Part shown: positions 24,811 to 27,961 of the stretch, piece by piece | Layout: every line of letters begins with the position of its first letter | Position numbering within the stretch: position 1 is the first letter of the stretch | DNA from: CAZGSG01 sp964528095 | GTDB lineage: Bacteria > Bacteroidota > Bacteroidia > Chitinophagales > Chitinophagaceae | DNA length: 27,961 nt | NCBI GenBank assembly: GCA_964528095.1 | Contig: CAZGSG010000036.1 | Coordinates: forward strand, 1 to 27,961 | Direction: 5' to 3' | Position numbers and translations under genes: made by a program | The notes under the pieces: generated by a model | What the model was told of the DNA's origin: nothing | The model's input: the letters and a program-made list of their open reading frames with translations, nothing else | The model's database searches: none

Positions 24811-27800
24811 ATGAAATTGAAAAAACTATTTTTAAGCCTGGTCACTACCGTTTGCTTTATTGTCGCTCATGCGCAAAGCCCCGTGACGGTTACTGGTGCT
24901 GTTAAGGATGAAAAAGGAGATCCTGTTTCGGATGTATCCGTCAAAGAAGTGGCTACCAATAAAATTGTTGTTACTGACCGCAAAGGAGCGTTCACCATCA
25001 CAGTGAATTCCAAAGAAGCCTCACTGGAGTTTACACATATCGGCTATCAACCGCTGGTACTTGCTGTAGATGGCCAGGAGACTTTAGCCGTTGTTTTAAA
25101 GGAAGATGCACAAAGCCTTGGTGATGTAGTAGTGGTAGGTTATGGCCGTCAGAAGAAAGCGAGCCTCACAGGCTCCGTATCTACTGTAAAAGGAGCGGAC
25201 CTTGTCAGAAGCCAGGCAGTGAATTTATCCAATGCGCTCACCGGCCGTATACCTGGCTATTTCTCCAAACAGGAAACCGGTAAACCAGGTGGCGATGCGG
25301 CGGGTTTCTCCATACGAGGTACCAATACGGTAGGTAATAATAGCCCGCTTACACTGGTGGACGGTGTACAGCGTGATATCAACGCTATCGATCCGAATGA
25401 CATTGAAACAGTAACTGTACTCAAAGACGCATCTGCTGCTGCAATCTTCGGCGTTCGCGGATCCAATGGAGTTATACTGATTACTACCAAAAGAGGAAAG
25501 GAAGGTAAACCAAGTATAAACTACAATGGGAATTATGGCTTTCAGAATGTATCGCGGCCATTCAAATGGCTGACTGCACCGCAATTTGCCCGTGCAGTCA
25601 ATGCATTTAACCTGGCTATAGGCGGGGAGGCTATTTATACGGAAAACGATATTGATATTATCACCAACCGGCCCGACAACCTGAACAGGAATGCAAAAGG
25701 TTGGGGTCTTGCCAATACCAACTGGTTTGATGCTTTATACCAGGGCAATGCACCACAAACACAGCATAATATATCCATCAGTGGCGGCGCACAGAAATTA
25801 AAATATTTTGTATCGCTGGGATATCTTCATCAAAATGGATTCTTCAATACAGTAGATTATAAAAGATACAATCTTCGGTCAAACGTGGACGGACAGATCA
25901 CCAATGAGCTTAGTTTCAAATTGGATGTGAGTGCGAGGTTTGAAGAAAGATCGGATATTCCTTCCGGAGCTGAATTGTACTGGCCGCTTTACCAGGCCAA
26001 GCCAACAGATCCTATTCGTTTCCCCAATGGACTGATCACCGCTACTACTGGTGGTTTCCAGCCTTTGTCACAGGCCGACTCCATGGGCTATTCGAGAAAC
26101 GATTATAACCTGTTTCAGAGTATGTTGACTTTTGAATATAAACCAAAGTATGTAAAAGGACTTTCTCTTCGCCAGGTATTATCTGCCGACAAAGGATTTT
26201 CAAAGTCAAAAGAATTTATTTATCCTTATGACTACTATACGTATCAAAGCGCTACGCAAACCTATACCAAAGTGCGTCGCCCCGGTAGTACCGATCTGAC
26301 GGAAACGGCATCCGAAGCACCTTCATTTACTACGCAAACCATTCTTGAATATGGTAAAGAGATCGGTAAACATGGGTTCAATGCAGTGCTTGTGTATGAA
26401 GCGGCTAAACAAACCTCATCTACCATGCAGGCCCGGAGAATTAATTATATTACCAATGGTATAGATGAACTTTTTGCAGGACCAACAACCGGAAATACTA
26501 ATAATGGTTTTGCTACACAATATGCGCGGGTAGGACAGGCAGGCCGCCTGGACTATACCTATGATGGAAAGTATATTGTGAACTTTTCATTTCGAAGAGA
26601 TGGTTCGGTTAACTTTTCGCCAAATAAACGATATGGCTTTTTCCCTGGTGTATCTGTAGGCTGGAACTTATCAAAAGAAAAATTCATCAGCGAAAATCTT
26701 GGATTCATCAATAACCTGAAGATAAGAGCCTCATACGGACAACTGGGTAATGACCGGATTGTGGTAAGACGAAATGACGCTTATGGATTTAACTTCACTA
26801 ATAACAACCCCTATAATTCCAGCTATAGTAATGTTGATTTTCCTTACCTGAATCTTTATGGATATGGCAGCCCTTATATCGTAAACGGATCCGGAGCATT
26901 AACGCTATTCTCTTCAGGTGTTCCCAATCCGGACCTTACCTGGGAAACATGTACAACAAAGGAGCTTGGTCTTGAACTTGCGGCATTCAATAACCGGCTT
27001 ACGTTTGAAGCAAGTTTTTTTGAAAAACGAACAAAAGACATGCTGAATGTGAAGAATGATGTGCCTGCTACATTTGGTACTGCTTCTTCTTATGAGAATG
27101 CCGGTGAATCAAGAGTGCGTGGCTTTGAATTAAGTGCAAAATACGCAGGAAGAGCAGGCGCCGTCAATTATTTTATCAGCCCCAGCTATTCGCACGCCAG
27201 AGGTATATTATTGAAATGGCCTGATCCTGCCGGCACGCCTGAATACCTGAAAAGACAAGGCAATATACTTTTCCCTTTCACCGGACTTATTGCCGACGGT
27301 ATGTATCGTACACCTGCAGACCTCAGCAACGCATTGCCACAGTACAGGGCGCTTCAATTGGGTGATGTACGTTATGTGGACATGAATAAGGATGGTGTGA
27401 TCAACGATAATGACAAGGCGGTGGTAAATAAATCCCTGGTGCCTGAAACTTTTTTTGGCGCAGAAATGGGGGTGAGCTATAAAAATTTTGACCTGACAAT
27501 GTTATGGCAGGGAGCTACAGACTTCTATTACTCTCCTATTCTTGCAATGCAGTCATTGCTGTTTGGCGGACAAACCAACTCTCCTCAATACCTGCTGGAC
27601 TATTATTCCGCAGATAATATAGAGGCAAGATTCCCACGGCTTACTGCGGGGCTTGATCCGAATAATCATGTTACATCTACATACTGGACCTGGGATGTGA
27701 CCTATGTAAAACTGCGGAACGTACAGTTTGGTTATACATTGCCAAAACGCGTATTGGCTAAAACAGGTATTCAAAACCTGCGGTTCACATTTACTGCTAC

Positions 27801-27936
27801 CAACCTGCTCATGTTTTCTAACTTGAAAGAACTGGACAGAATGGATCCAGAAACACTATCGTACGCATGGAATAATGGTAATAACAACTATCCATTGACG
27901 AAAGTATTCACTTTCGGATTGAACCTGGGCTTTTAA
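24811..27936 (+). CDS. SusC/RagA-type TonB-dependent outer-membrane receptor of the fucosidase locus
   Basis: A 1041-residue outer-membrane protein. After the signal peptide (MKLKKLFLSLVTTVCFIVAHAQ) comes a carboxypeptidase-like regulatory domain (about 26-105, VTGAVKDEKGDPVSDVSV), a TonB-box-like segment DVVVVGYGRQKKASLTGSVS, the plug (about 115-235, with VTVLKDASAAAIFGVRGSNG then VILITTKRG) and the barrel ending in FGLNLGF. No STN domain is present. It should import oligosaccharides released by the nearby fucosidases, in partnership with a SusD protein that would be encoded just beyond the right edge, only 25 bases away. Ligand identity is inferred from neighbours only. Confidence 0.93.
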   Translation: MKLKKLFLSLVTTVCFIVAHAQSPVTVTGAVKDEKGDPVSDVSVKEVATNKIVVTDRKGAFTITVNSKEASLEFTHIGYQPLVLAVDGQETLAVVLKEDAQSLGDVVVVGYGRQKKASLTGSVSTVKGADLVRSQAVNLSNALTGRIPGYFSKQETGKPGGDAAGFSIRGTNTVGNNSPLTLVDGVQRDINAIDPNDIETVTVLKDASAAAIFGVRGSNGVILITTKRGKEGKPSINYNGNYGFQNVSRPFKWLTAPQFARAVNAFNLAIGGEAIYTENDIDIITNRPDNLNRNAKGWGLANTNWFDALYQGNAPQTQHNISISGGAQKLKYFVSLGYLHQNGFFNTVDYKRYNLRSNVDGQITNELSFKLDVSARFEERSDIPSGAELYWPLYQAKPTDPIRFPNGLITATTGGFQPLSQADSMGYSRNDYNLFQSMLTFEYKPKYVKGLSLRQVLSADKGFSKSKEFIYPYDYYTYQSATQTYTKVRRPGSTDLTETASEAPSFTTQTILEYGKEIGKHGFNAVLVYEAAKQTSSTMQARRINYITNGIDELFAGPTTGNTNNGFATQYARVGQAGRLDYTYDGKYIVNFSFRRDGSVNFSPNKRYGFFPGVSVGWNLSKEKFISENLGFINNLKIRASYGQLGNDRIVVRRNDAYGFNFTNNNPYNSSYSNVDFPYLNLYGYGSPYIVNGSGALTLFSSGVPNPDLTWETCTTKELGLELAAFNNRLTFEASFFEKRTKDMLNVKNDVPATFGTASSYENAGESRVRGFELSAKYAGRAGAVNYFISPSYSHARGILLKWPDPAGTPEYLKRQGNILFPFTGLIADGMYRTPADLSNALPQYRALQLGDVRYVDMNKDGVINDNDKAVVNKSLVPETFFGAEMGVSYKNFDLTMLWQGATDFYYSPILAMQSLLFGGQTNSPQYLLDYYSADNIEARFPRLTAGLDPNNHVTSTYWTWDVTYVKLRNVQFGYTLPKRVLAKTGIQNLRFTFTATNLLMFSNLKELDRMDPETLSYAWNNGNNNYPLTKVFTFGLNLGF

Positions 27937-27961
27937 TAACAACCGGTAAGCAGGCGATATA

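Overview
The window looks like a chromosomal segment of a Bacteroidota bacterium, most plausibly family Chitinophagaceae. The reasons are two SusC/RagA TonB-dependent receptors, a SusD/RagB lipoprotein, a FecI-type sigma factor with a FecR anti-sigma factor, an FtsX/MacB-type permease without an ATPase partner, several small families typical of the phylum, and promoter-like TAnnTTTG elements instead of E. coli-type boxes. No rRNA, tRNA, CRISPR array, phage gene or intact insertion sequence was found. Assignments come from reading motifs by eye; no database search was run.

Left part (1-9.8 kb), mostly housekeeping and unknown genes. The 3' end of an AraC-type regulator enters from the left edge. 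It is followed by about 0.55 kb without a gene that holds short tandem repeats and a strong terminator, then a small secreted-protein gene on the minus strand broken by an in-frame TAA. A small Cys-rich secreted protein (DUF6370-like) follows on the plus strand. A minus-strand block then carries a conserved hypothetical protein, two overlapping RlaP-like nucleotidyltransferases and a DUF6717-like protein. Next come a GYF_2 membrane protein, two overlapping small FlbD-like proteins, a small membrane protein, the large permease, and a helix-turn-helix protein on the minus strand.

Middle part (9.8-17 kb). A palindrome-rich intergenic region precedes a tight three-gene operon: a periplasmic TlpA-like thioredoxin with an extra C-terminal domain, a SusC receptor and a SusD lipoprotein. 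The operon ends at a long hairpin shared with a convergent pair, a DUF6520-like secreted protein and a MauE/DoxX-type membrane protein with a CxC motif.

Right part (17.4 kb to the end), a polysaccharide-utilisation-like locus. A sigma/anti-sigma pair precedes two paralogous GH29 alpha-L-fucosidase lipoproteins with C-terminal discoidin-like domains. Then come a 39-codon remnant of a sulfatase gene, a secreted Asp-box (sialidase-fold) protein on the opposite strand, and a second SusC receptor whose SusD partner would lie beyond the right edge. Together these suggest uptake and breakdown of a fucose-containing, possibly once sulfated, glycan.

The main points for a second look are the sulfatase remnant, the loss of the usual active-site His in the second fucosidase, the paired nucleotidyltransferases without RtcB, the sigma/anti-sigma pair without an STN-bearing receptor in view, and the broken small gene near the left edge.
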